Source: Methylomagnum ishizawai
GTDB lineage: Bacteria; Pseudomonadota; Gammaproteobacteria; Methylococcales; Methylococcaceae
Assembly (NCBI RefSeq): GCF_900155475.1
Contig: NZ_FXAM01000001.1
Coordinates: 4,474,881-4,538,880 of the forward strand
Length of the DNA: 64,000 nucleotides
Direction: 5' to 3'
Shown here: positions 1 through 7,918 of the stretch, one piece after another
How positions within the stretch are numbered: position 1 is the stretch's first letter
Layout: each line of letters begins with the position of its first letter
Program-made: the position numbers and the translations under genes
Notes under the pieces: model-generated
Told to the model about the DNA's origin: nothing
The model's input: only the letters and a program-made list of their open reading frames with translations
Databases searched by the model: none

Positions 1-2217
1 TGGGTCGCGGACCCGGACGGCGGTGCCGTCCATTTCAACCACGCCGGGCGGGATTATATGGGTGCCGACCCGGCCGGCGCGGATTGGTCGGCCTGGGTCC
101 ACCCCGAGGACGGCCCGGTCCTCGGGGCGGCGTGGACCGAGTCCCGGCCCTATGCCGTCGAGGCCCGGCTGCGGCGGCGCGACGGCGCTTACCGCTGGTT
201 CAGGATCGTGGGCAAACCGCTGCCCGATGCCGGGGACGGGATCGCGCATTGGTTGGGCACCTGCGACGATATCCATGAATATAAACAGACCGAACACGCC
301 CTGGCCTCGAAACACGCCCTGCTGGCCACCGCCCCCATCGGCCTGGCCTGCCTCGACCTGGAACTCCGCTACGTCCAGATCAATTCCGCCCTGGCCGATA
401 TGAACGGCCTGCCGGTCGACGCCCATCTGGGCCGGAGCGTCGCGGAGGTCCTCCCGGAACTCTGGCCGGGCTTGGCCCCGGTCTTACAACGGGTGTTGGA
501 TAACGGGGAAGCGCTGGTCGATCTCGAACTCAGCGGCGAGACGGCGGCGGAACCCGGCATCACCCGGCATTGGCTGGCCGGCTATTTTCCACTGCGGGTG
601 GAGACGGCCCTGGTCGGCCTGGGCGCGGCGGTCCTGGAAATCACCCCGTTCAAGCGGACCGAGGCGCTGCTGCGCGAAAGCCGGGATTTCAAACGGGCGG
701 TGCTGGATTCCATGGAGGCGCAGATCGCCGTGCTGGACCGCGACGGCGTCATCGTCGAAGTCAACGCGCCTTGGCATAGCTCGGCCCTGGCCCGCGGCTC
801 CGAACCCGGCAGGCCCGCTCCCCGCACCGGGATCGGCACCAACTACCTGGAAGTCTGCCGCGCCTGCCAGGGCCCGTCTTCCGAACACGTCCTGGAAGCC
901 CATGACGGCATCCGGGCGGTGCTGGACGGGGCGCTACCCTGTTTCCAACTGGAATATCCCTGCCATATCCCGGACCAAGAGGAGTGGTACAGCATGAAAG
1001 TCACTCCCTTGGGCCCGGATATCCGGGGCGCGGTGGTGGCCCATAGCCGCATCACCGAATACAAGCGGATCGAGGTCAAGCTGGCCGAACAGGCCCGGCA
1101 GCTACGCGAGGCCGACCGCCGCAAGGATGAATTCATCGCCATGCTGGCCCATGAACTCCGCAATCCCCTGGCCCCCATCGGCAACGCGCTCAAGATCATG
1201 GGCCACACGGACGGCCTGCCCGTGCGGGCCGCTTGGTGCCGGGGAGTGGTCGAGCGCCAGGTCGAGCATCTGACCCGCTTGATCGACGACCTTCTGGACG
1301 TATCCCGCATCAACCATGGCCGCATCGAACTCAAGCGGGAACCCCTGGCGCTCCAGGAGGTGGCCCGGCAAGCGGTGGAAACCAGCCGCCCGCTGTTCGA
1401 ATCCCGCCACCAGCGTTTCTCCCTGGCCGCGCCCCGCGAGCCGATCTGGATCGAAGGCGACCGCATCCGGCTGGCCCAGGTGATCGCCAACCTGCTCAAC
1501 AACGCCGCCAAATACACCGGCGAGGGCGGGCGCATCACCCTGGCCCTGGAAGCCCGGCCCGGCCATGTGGACATCCGGGTCCGCGACACCGGCTGCGGCA
1601 TCGACCCGGCCTGCCTGCCCAATTTGTTCGAGCTGTTCTACCAGGCCGACCACAGCCTGGACCGCGCCCAGGGTGGCCTGGGCATCGGCCTGTCCTTGGT
1701 GCGGCGCCTGGTGGAGATGCACGGCGGCGAAGTGCGGGCGTTCAGCGCCGGGCGGGGGCGGGGCAGCGAATTCGTGGTATCCCTGCGGCGGCTATACAGC
1801 GTCCCGGTTCCATCGGCGGCCCCCCTCCCCGGCCCGTCCCCGGCGGGGCTGAAAAAAATCCTGATCGTGGACGATAACCAGGACGCCGCCGAAAGCCTGG
1901 GCTTGTTGCTGGGACTCGGCGGGCACCGGGTCTGGATCGCCCATGACGGGCCGGACGCCCTGACCATGGCCCTGGCCGAACCGCCCGAGGTGGTGCTGTT
2001 GGATATAGGCTTGCCGGGAATGGATGGCTACGCGGTGGCGCGGGCCATGCGTGGATCCGCAGGCACGGACCGCCCAACGATCATCGCCCTGACCGGCTAT
2101 GGCCAACCCGAGGACCGGGAGAAAACCCGCGCCGCCGGTTTCGACGCCCATTTGGTCAAGCCGGTCGATCTCGACACTTTGAACCGGCTGCTGGGCGCCG
2201 CGGATCGCGGGCCGTAG
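1..2217 (+). CDS. PAS-domain hybrid sensor histidine kinase/response regulator, 5' end outside window
   Basis: Two-component phosphorelay sensor that should autophosphorylate on His and pass the phosphate to its own receiver domain. The frame is open from base 1 and encodes a PAS-like stretch (WVADPDG...HPED) before the first ATG at 58, so the gene enters from outside the window. Numbering from ATG 58: PAS to about 85, second PAS about 90-195, third about 205-330, HisKA with H-box MLAHELRNP (His365), HATPase with NNAAKYT, DTGCGID and GLGIGLSLV, then a receiver domain from about 600 (ILIVDD, phospho-acceptor Asp649 in LLDIGLPGMDG, Lys in the LVKPVD segment). No transmembrane segment is visible in this part and there is no DNA-binding output domain. 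The signal sensed is unknown. Confidence 0.93.
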   Translation, partial: WVADPDGGAVHFNHAGRDYMGADPAGADWSAWVHPEDGPVLGAAWTESRPYAVEARLRRRDGAYRWFRIVGKPLPDAGDGIAHWLGTCDDIHEYKQTEHALASKHALLATAPIGLACLDLELRYVQINSALADMNGLPVDAHLGRSVAEVLPELWPGLAPVLQRVLDNGEALVDLELSGETAAEPGITRHWLAGYFPLRVETALVGLGAAVLEITPFKRTEALLRESRDFKRAVLDSMEAQIAVLDRDGVIVEVNAPWHSSALARGSEPGRPAPRTGIGTNYLEVCRACQGPSSEHVLEAHDGIRAVLDGALPCFQLEYPCHIPDQEEWYSMKVTPLGPDIRGAVVAHSRITEYKRIEVKLAEQARQLREADRRKDEFIAMLAHELRNPLAPIGNALKIMGHTDGLPVRAAWCRGVVERQVEHLTRLIDDLLDVSRINHGRIELKREPLALQEVARQAVETSRPLFESRHQRFSLAAPREPIWIEGDRIRLAQVIANLLNNAAKYTGEGGRITLALEARPGHVDIRVRDTGCGIDPACLPNLFELFYQADHSLDRAQGGLGIGLSLVRRLVEMHGGEVRAFSAGRGRGSEFVVSLRRLYSVPVPSAAPLPGPSPAGLKKILIVDDNQDAAESLGLLLGLGGHRVWIAHDGPDALTMALAEPPEVVLLDIGLPGMDGYAVARAMRGSAGTDRPTIIALTGYGQPEDREKTRAAGFDAHLVKPVDLDTLNRLLGAADRGP

Positions 2218-2256
2218 CGTGGGCTCCCGCCGTGGGGATGGCGGCCCGCCCACGGG

Positions 2257-2262
2257 TATAAT
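2257..2262 (+). promoter_or_regulatory. Candidate -10 box upstream of yjdM
   Basis: A perfect TATAAT lies 31 bases before the chosen yjdM start, in otherwise GC-rich sequence. No good -35 hexamer is seen 16-18 bases upstream, so this is suggestive only. Confidence 0.35.
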
Positions 2263-2292
2263 GTGTGGTTTCATCCGAGCCGTACCACCACC

Positions 2293-2637
2293 ATGTCCAA
2301 TGTTTTCCCGCCCTGTCCCCAATGCGCCCTTGAAAACACCTACCCCGACGGCGACCGCTATGTCTGCGCCGATTGCGGCCATGAATGGTCCGCCACCGCC
2401 CCGGAGGACGCCGACGCCACCGATAGCCGGATCGTCCGCGACGCCAACGGCAATGTGCTGGCCGATGGCGATGCCGTGGTCCTCATCAAAGATTTGAAGG
2501 TCAAGGGTTCGTCCACCGTCCTGAAGATGGGCACCAAGGTCAAGAGCATCCGTCTGGCCGATGGCGACCACGAAGTCGATTGCCGGATGGAGGGCGGCAA
2601 TTTCATGCTGAAAGCCTGCTATCTGAAGAAGGTCTAG
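2293..2637 (+). CDS. yjdM: YjdM/PhnA family zinc-ribbon protein
   Basis: Small cytoplasmic protein of the PhnA (YjdM) family, historically tied to alkylphosphonate loci but of unclear biochemical role. The 114-residue product has an N-terminal zinc ribbon (CPQC...CADCGHEW) followed by the conserved C-terminal beta domain (RDANGNVLADGD, VLIKDLKVKG, GTKVKSIRL, CRMEGG.FMLKACYLKKV). Length and both halves match the family. An upstream in-frame ATG at 2263 exists, but homology begins at ATG 2293 (MSNVFPPCPQC). It stands alone, with no phn genes nearby. Confidence 0.93.
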   Translation: MSNVFPPCPQCALENTYPDGDRYVCADCGHEWSATAPEDADATDSRIVRDANGNVLADGDAVVLIKDLKVKGSSTVLKMGTKVKSIRLADGDHEVDCRMEGGNFMLKACYLKKV

Positions 2638-2753
2638 CGGGTGGCTCGTGGGATGGCTGGCCGGTATGTTGGTAGGCCGACGGGTTTCGGCGACCGCTTC
2701 CACCCTTCCATGCGCCACCCACAGGAAAAGCGCGAACGCTCCCCGCCGACGGT

Positions 2754-3527
2754 TTACAGGGGCGGCCCCAGGTCGTCCTCCCCGGCCGGCTTCTTCTTTT
2801 TCTTGTCGGCCTTGGCGTTCGCGGACGCGGCGTAGGCACCGGCGTTCTTGAGGGTGACGGTGGGCGGGCCTTCGACGGTGTGGGCAATCAAGGTCGCCAC
2901 CCGTTCCAGGGCCAAGCCGGCCGCCTCGGCGCTATAGCCCGCCCGGCCCTCGGCGGCGAAACCATGGCCGGCCGGATATTCGTACACCCTGACATCGGGC
3001 CGGGTCGAGCGGAACCCGATGATCCGCGCCGCCGGGATGTGGGGATCGGCCAGACCGAAATGGAGTTGGGTCGGTATCCGCCGCTTGGGGCCGGGGTCTT
3101 CGGCGATGCCGCAGCCGTAGTAGCCGATGGCGCAGGCCAGCCCCTTCACCAGGTTCGCCGCATGGTAGGCCAGATACCCGCCCCAGTCGTAGCCGATCAA
3201 GACCACCTTGCCATGGGCGGCGACGGATTCGACCGTGGCCTGGATATCGGCCATGGCTTTCCCGAAACCCACGCCCCGGACCAGGGCCAAGCCCTCGGCG
3301 GCACCGGCCTCGTCCGCGCCCAGTTCCACGCCCTTCTTGGCACGGTCGAACAAACAGGGCGCGACCGCGACGTAACCCCGCGCCGCGTGGGCGTCCACCA
3401 CGTCCCGGATGTGCCGGGTCACGCCGAACAATTCCTGAAGCACCACCACCGCGCCTTTCGGCGCACCCGCCGGGTCCGCCCGGTAGGCGGAGAAAACAAA
3501 GCCGTCACTTGCCGTAATATCGATCAT
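2754..3527 (-). CDS. Dienelactone hydrolase family protein with Asp at the usual Cys nucleophile
   Basis: Alpha/beta hydrolase of the dienelactone hydrolase family, 257 residues, probably cytoplasmic. Start MIDITASDGF and the VLQELFGVTRHIRD segment are typical of the family. The nucleophile elbow reads IGYDWGG with Asp114 where the family usually has Cys (G-x-C-x-G-G). The other triad residues look present (Asp in FGLADPHIP, His in YPAGHGF). The C-terminus carries an unusual lysine-rich, low-complexity tail (ADKKKKKPAGEDD). The gene is read convergently with yjdM. An Asp nucleophile would resemble haloalkane-dehalogenase-type chemistry, but the substrate is unknown. Confidence 0.88.
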   Translation of the reverse strand: MIDITASDGFVFSAYRADPAGAPKGAVVVLQELFGVTRHIRDVVDAHAARGYVAVAPCLFDRAKKGVELGADEAGAAEGLALVRGVGFGKAMADIQATVESVAAHGKVVLIGYDWGGYLAYHAANLVKGLACAIGYYGCGIAEDPGPKRRIPTQLHFGLADPHIPAARIIGFRSTRPDVRVYEYPAGHGFAAEGRAGYSAEAAGLALERVATLIAHTVEGPPTVTLKNAGAYAASANAKADKKKKKPAGEDDLGPPL

Positions 3528-4063
3528 CGTCGCTTATCTCCAAACTTGGATCCGCCCGCGACCCGCCCCCGGAAGGATCGGTCCCGTCCGGCCAATGGGC
3601 CGCCACCTGCCGGAATCCCATGGGTTTCGCGTTCCGACCGCAGCGTTTCCGGCCCTGGTCCGCTACGCAGGTTCCGGGCCAGGGAGCGGGTGGGTGGCCG
3701 GTCGCCGCCCCTGGGGACCGTGCTGGATATGGGCCGGGCCTCCTTAGAGAAACATAGATTAATCAATGATTTGGAGCTGGTCGGTCCGGGTTTTCCGCCG
3801 TCCGCCCTCACAGTTGGGAGATATGGTCCGGGGTGTGGCCATCGCTGTCGGCGGGCATTAACTCCACTAAATACCATGTAATTTACTCAACATTTTGTCC
3901 GGTCCCGCCGCACGAAACGCGACAAGGGGAACGGGCGGCGGGATGTCCGGGCGGAACCCAAGCGCGGTGGGCACCGGATCACCCTGGGCAGGCGGCAGGC
4001 TAATTGTTTAATAGCCGGGGCCGGAAACCGGGGGAAAGCCTTTATGGCGGGCTTCGCGGCCCT
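3528..4063. other. Intergenic region without a supported gene
   Basis: About 535 bases upstream of the hydrolase gene. All open frames here look like GC-rich shadows with no family resemblance. An AT-richer patch near 3745-3900 could hold the hydrolase promoter. The right part merges into an IS5-type transposase remnant. Confidence 0.4.
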
Positions 4064-4216
4064 ATGCTGGCTGCCGCGCCCTGGATCATGGAACGCGCGT
4101 TGGGCTGGCTGAACCATTCCCGACGGCTGAGCAAATGCTACGAGCGCCTCACCCGGACCGACGCAGCCTGGATTTACATCGCCATGACCCGCATCATGCT
4201 TCAGCGAATAGCTTGA
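4064..4216 (+). pseudogene. IS5-family transposase C-terminal remnant
   Basis: The frame ending at 4216 encodes WIMERALGWLNHSRRL, then YERLTRTDAAWIYIAMT and a MLQRIA end. This is the C-terminal signature of IS5-group DDE transposases (W-x-x-ER-x-x-WL...RRL...YE). The catalytic N-terminal part is absent and no inverted repeats are evident. It is a decayed insertion sequence end. Confidence 0.7.
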
Positions 4217-4486
4217 GCGGGGAATTCCCTAACAGCCTCTAAGCGATTCCGGCCCAAGGCAAAAACCGGGCTTGGATTCTTACCCTTATTTTCACCCTCT
4301 TACCACCCTCCACTCACCTCCACAGGGAAGCCGGTTGCCCCGTGGCCCGGAAGATGGGAAAATGGCCCAAGCTATTGTTTTCAAATGACCTTATACCTAG
4401 AACGGCTCATGCTGGTCGAACCCGACTCCCAAACTCCCAAGGGGAAGGTCGTACGTTCCAATCGTATTCGGGGCACCCTGTTCATC

Positions 4487-4521
4487 AAAGGCTTATCCCC
4501 ATCACGGGGGTGGGCCTTTTT
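4487..4521 (+). terminator. Rho-independent terminator
   Basis: AAAGGC pairs with GCCTTT around a CCCC/GGGG inner stem, followed by a run of T. No protein gene ends just upstream. The hairpin may end a short RNA from 4330-4480, where a tRNA-like 3' half is seen, or belong to the decayed IS. Confidence 0.55.
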
Positions 4522-4592
4522 CGTTTGCGGCGGATTCCATCCGGCTCTTCACCCAGGCCGGTCCTCATCACACTCCACGCGAGGCTTTGCCC

Positions 4593-5825
4593 TTGACCAC
4601 CATCGCCGTGATTTTCGCCTTGGTCTACCTCGGCATGTTGCTGGGGGGTTTGCCGTTCTTGCAGTTGGACCGGACCGGCATCGCCCTGCTGGGCACCATC
4701 GCCCTGCTGGTCAGCGACTCGATCACCCTGGAGGACGCCGGGCGGGCGATCCATATGCCGACCTTGATCCTGCTATTTGCCTTCATGGTGGTGGCGGCCC
4801 AATTACGGCTGGGCGGCTTTTACGGCTGGATCACCGAGCGCTTCGGGACGCTGCGGACCAGTCCGCCGGGCCTGCTCGCCGTGTTGATCGCGGTGGTCGC
4901 GGGGCTTTCCGCCGTCTTCAGCAACGATGTGGTCTGCCTTTCCATCGCCCCCGTCTTGATCGACATCTGTCTGTACCGCCGTCTCGACCCGGTTCCGTTC
5001 CTGCTGGGACTGGCCTGCGCGGCCAATATCGGCTCGGCGGCCACTTTGATCGGCAATCCGCAAAACATGCTGATCGGCGGCAGGTTGGGCCTTTCGTTCA
5101 CCGGCTACCTGCAAGACGCGGCCATTCCGGTGCTGCTCGCCATGATCGTGACCTGGCTGGTGATCGCCGGTCTCTGGCGGGGGCGGTGGGCCGGGCAAAG
5201 CCGCCCCGGCCCGCTCGAAACCGCAACCCACCCCCCCACCCAGCTCGATGGGTGGCAAGCCGCCAAAGGACTGCTGGTGGCGGCGACCCTGTTCGTGTTA
5301 TTCCTATTTTCCGGGGAGTCGCGGGAGTTATTGGCCCTGGGCGGGGCCGGCCTGCTGCTATCGTCCCGCAAGCTGCATTCGCGCCAGATGCTGGGCTTGG
5401 TGGATTGGCAAGTGCTATTGCTCTTCATCGGCCTTTTCATCGTCAACGCCGCCCTGGAACGCACCGGCCTGCCGCAACGGGCGGTCGCCGACTTGGCGGC
5501 TTCCGGGGTCGATTTGCACCGTCCGGCGGTGCTGTACGGCGTCACGTTCCTGCTCAGCAACTTGGTTTCCAACGTCCCGGCGATCATGCTGTTGCTGCCG
5601 GTCGCCGCCCCCAAGGACGGGGCGCTCCTCGCCCTGTCGAGCACCTTCGCCGGGAATTTGCTGGTCATCGGCAGTATCGCCAACATCATCGTGATGGATG
5701 CCGCCGCCCGCCGTGGTATCCACATCGGTTGGAAACAACATGCCTGGGTCGGCGTGCCGGTGACTTTACTCACCCTGGGGATTGCCGCCGCGTATCTGTT
5801 GGTCTGGCCGGGAGCGATGCGCTAA
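4593..5825 (+). CDS. SLC13/ArsB-type (ion transporter superfamily) permease
   Basis: Inner-membrane secondary transporter of the ion transporter superfamily (SLC13/CitMHS/ArsB-like). About 410 residues with 10-12 hydrophobic segments. Two re-entrant-type motifs are visible: FSNDVVCLSIAPV with AANIGSAATLIGNPQN in the first half, and SNLVSNVPAIMLLLPV with AGNLLVIGSIANIIV in the second. This duplicated N-D/N-P pattern is characteristic. Start choice: TTG 4593 lies 8 bases after GAGG, while TTG 4587 is too close to it. The substrate (carboxylate, sulfate, arsenite or Na+/H+) cannot be told from sequence. It converges with the dlt-like locus. Confidence 0.88.
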   Translation: MTTIAVIFALVYLGMLLGGLPFLQLDRTGIALLGTIALLVSDSITLEDAGRAIHMPTLILLFAFMVVAAQLRLGGFYGWITERFGTLRTSPPGLLAVLIAVVAGLSAVFSNDVVCLSIAPVLIDICLYRRLDPVPFLLGLACAANIGSAATLIGNPQNMLIGGRLGLSFTGYLQDAAIPVLLAMIVTWLVIAGLWRGRWAGQSRPGPLETATHPPTQLDGWQAAKGLLVAATLFVLFLFSGESRELLALGGAGLLLSSRKLHSRQMLGLVDWQVLLLFIGLFIVNAALERTGLPQRAVADLAASGVDLHRPAVLYGVTFLLSNLVSNVPAIMLLLPVAAPKDGALLALSSTFAGNLLVIGSIANIIVMDAAARRGIHIGWKQHAWVGVPVTLLTLGIAAAYLLVWPGAMR

Positions 5826-5836
5826 CACGGTCCCCG

Positions 5837-7549
5837 TCATCCAGAGAGCCCCAGCCCGATCAAGAACAAGCGCCCATAATCCGCCAGCGTCCCGCCCTGG
5901 CAAGGCCGGGCGAACACATGGATCAAGGCATAAAATTGCAAAGTGCCATACACCGCCAGGATATCCAGCGGCCAGCGCCCGTCCCAGGTCCAAGGCTTGC
6001 GCTTGCTCCGCTTGCCCAATAGATAAAGTTCGGTCAGCGCGATCCCCAGGCCCAACAGGACGAAATAAGGCCAGGTCTGCAATACGCCCCAGAAATTCTC
6101 GAAGCGCAAACCCTTATAGAAAAACTCTTCCGGCACATGTCCCCAAAACAGATTGCCGAAGCAAGCCGCCGCCATCGTTGCCACGAAAATCCGCAGCCGG
6201 GTATGCTGCTTGAAAAACCGGAAAAACACCGGATAAAAGAACGCCCGCACCAGGAATTCCCGGTAATGGAAAGTGAAGCGCGTCCAAAATGAAACCAGGT
6301 TGGTCGCCAACCAAGGCCGGTCGAAATAAGGGTCCATCCGATAGCCGAATACCCGCCATACCCCGGTTTTGAAATGCAATACCGCCGCCCAGACCAGGAA
6401 CCAGCGCACTTGATCCAATAGCGTGGTCAGCAATACTGAAGCCGTGGTCGCCGTGTGGGTCGCGACATAATCGCACACCAATTGCTTGGTATGGGCCTGA
6501 TGGACATCCAGTCCCAGCGCCGCGAATCCCGCCACCAAGCGCAGGCGCAAATATTCGCCAAATACCAGATACAGCAAAGCCACGCCCCAGATCTTCACGC
6601 CTTCCCAAGCCAGTTTGTTCTTATCCTCGGCCAGATAAGTTTCATCGAGATAGCGATACCCTTGGCCGATGGCCACGCCCCAGTGCCAATTGGGCAGGGC
6701 GGCGGGCGTCAGGAACACGGCGAGATACTCCCGGAAAGCCAGGTCTTGCGGTACTTGCCGCTGGTTATAATCGATGTGGTACAGCATCAGCCGTTCCCAT
6801 TGCCAGAAGAACAGCAAAATACCCAGCGGCAGTTTCCAGGCGTGGCTCCCCAAACCCTCGGCCAACGCACCCAGCAAGACCACGATCAAGGCCGATTGGA
6901 TGGCGACGATCCGTGCCGCCGCCAAGGCGCGGGGCTGGCGCTCCAAGCGCGGCAAACCGTGGCGGTAGAGTTCCATGACCGCCCAACCGGCCAGCAAGGC
7001 CGGGGCGGCACCGGCATCGCCCCCGGCCAAGGCCCAATAGCCCAGGCCGCCGCTCGCGGCGGCGATGGCAAGCCCGAACCGCGGCGGGCAAGCATGGAAC
7101 AACAGGTAAACCACTCCATGCGCCGCCAGCAAGCCCGCCAAGGCCGCGCCGCCATACACCACCCACCCCGCCAGCAAGAACCACAGCACCAGCGCCGTCC
7201 GCTTATGCCGCAGCGGCAGGAAATACGCGCTGAGGAACGCACCGGCCACCGCGCCGAACAGCACCAGGCGCTGGTCGTCGGTGTCGAGCGCATCGGTATC
7301 GGCTCGATACATCCACAACTTGCTATCGACATTGTGGTCGGTGTCGAACACACCTTCGGGCACCCAACCCAGCCAACGGGCCAAGTCTTCCGGGGCAGGC
7401 AGGCCCAGCGCCGTGGCGGCGTGGGTGAACAGGTAGCCATAGACGGCCAGCATCGCCAGCACGGCGGCGACGGTTTTGGGGTCGTGGCGGACGGCGTTTT
7501 CGGCGCGGCGGGAGGCGCTGGCGGGGCGGTTGCGGAACAGGCCGGCCAT
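5837..7549 (-). CDS. MBOAT-like membrane O-acyltransferase of a dlt-like locus
   Basis: Large multi-pass membrane protein (570 residues, over 10 hydrophobic stretches) with MBOAT features: NLVSFWTRFTFHYREFLVRAFFYP resembles the SFWRRWHITL region, and a His in YALIHVF near the C-terminus could be the catalytic His. It starts 2 bases after the carrier-protein stop and lies downstream of an adenylation enzyme, so an operon is nearly certain. By analogy with DltB it would move a carrier-bound amino acyl group across the membrane to a cell-envelope acceptor. It is longer than typical DltB (about 400 residues), and no DltD partner is seen. Function is inferred from context. Confidence 0.72.
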   Translation of the reverse strand: MAGLFRNRPASASRRAENAVRHDPKTVAAVLAMLAVYGYLFTHAATALGLPAPEDLARWLGWVPEGVFDTDHNVDSKLWMYRADTDALDTDDQRLVLFGAVAGAFLSAYFLPLRHKRTALVLWFLLAGWVVYGGAALAGLLAAHGVVYLLFHACPPRFGLAIAAASGGLGYWALAGGDAGAAPALLAGWAVMELYRHGLPRLERQPRALAAARIVAIQSALIVVLLGALAEGLGSHAWKLPLGILLFFWQWERLMLYHIDYNQRQVPQDLAFREYLAVFLTPAALPNWHWGVAIGQGYRYLDETYLAEDKNKLAWEGVKIWGVALLYLVFGEYLRLRLVAGFAALGLDVHQAHTKQLVCDYVATHTATTASVLLTTLLDQVRWFLVWAAVLHFKTGVWRVFGYRMDPYFDRPWLATNLVSFWTRFTFHYREFLVRAFFYPVFFRFFKQHTRLRIFVATMAAACFGNLFWGHVPEEFFYKGLRFENFWGVLQTWPYFVLLGLGIALTELYLLGKRSKRKPWTWDGRWPLDILAVYGTLQFYALIHVFARPCQGGTLADYGRLFLIGLGLSG

Positions 7550-7551
7550 GC

Positions 7552-7803
7552 CTAGCCCGCGAGCTTGGCGAGTACGAAATCGGACAGGGCGTCCAGGGTC
7601 TCGAAATTATCGGCGCTGATATCGGCGTCGCCCAGTTTGATGCCGAAGCGCTGTTCCAGGAATAACACCATTTGGATGACCTCCATGGAATGGGCGAACC
7701 AATCGTCGAGCAAAGGGGTATCCGGGGTTAATTCGCCGGTTTGTTCCGGGGCGCTGTGTTGGAGATGGGCGGCGAGTTGGGCGATAACCGTATTTTTATC
7801 CAT
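7552..7803 (-). CDS. Acyl/peptidyl carrier protein (DltC-like)
   Basis: 83-residue carrier protein. The likely phosphopantetheine site is Ser39 in DDWFAHSMEVIQM, where the classical DSL is replaced by HSM. The following VLFLEQRFGI is the usual helix II and start of helix III. It sits between the adenylation enzyme and the MBOAT gene in one minus-strand operon, and would carry the activated amino acid between them. A phosphopantetheinyl transferase is not encoded nearby. Confidence 0.85.
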   Translation of the reverse strand: MDKNTVIAQLAAHLQHSAPEQTGELTPDTPLLDDWFAHSMEVIQMVLFLEQRFGIKLGDADISADNFETLDALSDFVLAKLAG

Positions 7804-7918
7804 GGCGTGGGCTTCCGGGAGTTTTTAGGAATAAGGTAGCCCGCATGGAACGGCGCGTCATATGGGGCACGCGGCCCGGGGACCGAATCCCCCGGATCGC
7901 GCTATCGCTCCATCCGGG

